Assembly: GCA_036365515.1 (NCBI GenBank)
Contig: CM070874.1
Coordinates: forward strand, 45,383,083-45,447,082
DNA length: 64,000 nt
Direction of reading: 5' to 3'
Source of the DNA: Torymus aiolomorphi
Taxonomy: Eukaryota; Arthropoda; Insecta; Hymenoptera; Torymidae
Shown: positions 63,348 through 64,000 of the stretch, one piece after another
Layout of the letters: the number at the start of each line of letters is the position of its first letter
Numbering within the stretch: the first letter of the stretch is position 1
Translations under genes and position numbers: made by a program
The notes under the pieces: model-generated
What the model was told of the DNA's origin: nothing
Database searches by the model: none
The model's input: only the letters and a program-made list of their open reading frames with translations

Positions 63348-64000
63348 ACAATATAACTTGATAAATATGCAGTAATATATTTTATCATTCCGTCGTTATT
63401 GAAAATATTTTTTTTCCTGTTGAAATGCTGTGAAGAAAATTGAAATACTGTGAAGAAATTTGATTCTCATGAATATCTTAGGAATTATACGGTCTTAACA
63501 TAATCTTCTTAAATGATTTTGTGTGTTTTGATGTTTTAAACCAGTACCAGTATAATTAAAAAAATGTTGGCTTGTGGAATTCCCGTCTTTACATACAGTG
63601 ATTCAGCCGCTTTCATCGCAACTTGAGACGATTATTATAGTAAACTCAAGTCGAATCTATAGGTTAGATCTCGCTAAAGGCCCAAAGAGTGCGGATCGCA
63701 TGCCTAAGATCTAAGTAACATATTAATAAAGTCTGTCATTACATGTACGAGTTGAAGTTTATTATTTAAGTCACTCTATTACCCTAAGTCAACGTCTAAG
63801 AATCTCGATTTTAATATATTTTTTTCTTTTATCTGATTCACATAAGAGAACTTCAATGGGAAGAGAAATTTAGTTACAGGCATTTTTTTAGAGAGGAGGC
63901 CATTGATAGTAATACCGACTAAAACCTCCCTGCCGATCTTCTGAGCAGGTCCTCACTCCTCCCCACGACTGATATACTAATTCCCCCCGCGGAAACGGTC
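63348..64000. other. Noncoding end of window
   Basis: AT-rich, becoming less so in the last 100 bases. No gene recognised. Confidence 0.35.

Overview
The window looks like insect nuclear DNA, most likely from a hymenopteran or another holometabolous insect. It is AT-rich, with a few CpG-rich islands, GT-AG introns, long CA/GT/CT microsatellites and very dense small DNA transposons. Species cannot be named from the sequence. No CRISPR array, prokaryotic operon or viral gene was seen.

Layout, left to right. At 4.05-10.21 kb (minus strand) lie eight coding exons of a NUAK-family SNF1/AMPK-related kinase. All splice phases agree, the start codon is at 10,208, and the 3' end continues past the last exon I can place. 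At 12.9 kb (plus) there is a TATA box followed by a 37-nt signal-peptide-like exon. Palindromic MITEs fill 13.3-18.0 kb, one of them split by a Penelope-like retroelement with a GIY-YIG remnant and a hammerhead-ribozyme-like motif. CpG-rich islands lie at 11.5, 17.3, 19.4, 21.2 and 22.8-23.9 kb. At 24.4-27.5 kb (minus) is a complete four-exon Rrp6/EXOSC10 nuclear exosome exonuclease.

From 28 to 54 kb runs a plus-strand cluster of three chymotrypsin-like S1 serine proteases. Copy A is split by a TE-filled intron of about 11.8 kb, and its last exon is broken by a 1.2-kb inverted-repeat element. Copy B (43.3-46.1 kb) is intact with four exons. Copy C (52.4-54.3 kb) is a frameshifted pseudogene. 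All three carry Arg instead of Gly just before the Asp of the catalytic DSG motif. A mariner transposon (34.5-35.8 kb) lies inside the A gap.

From 50.0 to 62.3 kb (minus) is a six-exon secreted lipase of the pancreatic-lipase/phospholipase A1 family. Protease pseudogene C lies antisense inside one of its introns. That intron also holds a 1.54-kb foldback element with an apparent 9-bp target duplication and tRNA-like Pol III cassettes in both arms. The remainder of 57.6-62 kb is MITE-rich intron, including another element with a tRNA-like core.

The genes do not form a pathway. Kinase and exosome nuclease are conserved housekeeping or signalling genes; protease cluster and lipase look like secreted, fast-evolving digestive or venom-type enzymes in TE-rich DNA. 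Splice models were built by hand from reading frame, phase and GT/AG signals, and have no transcript support here.
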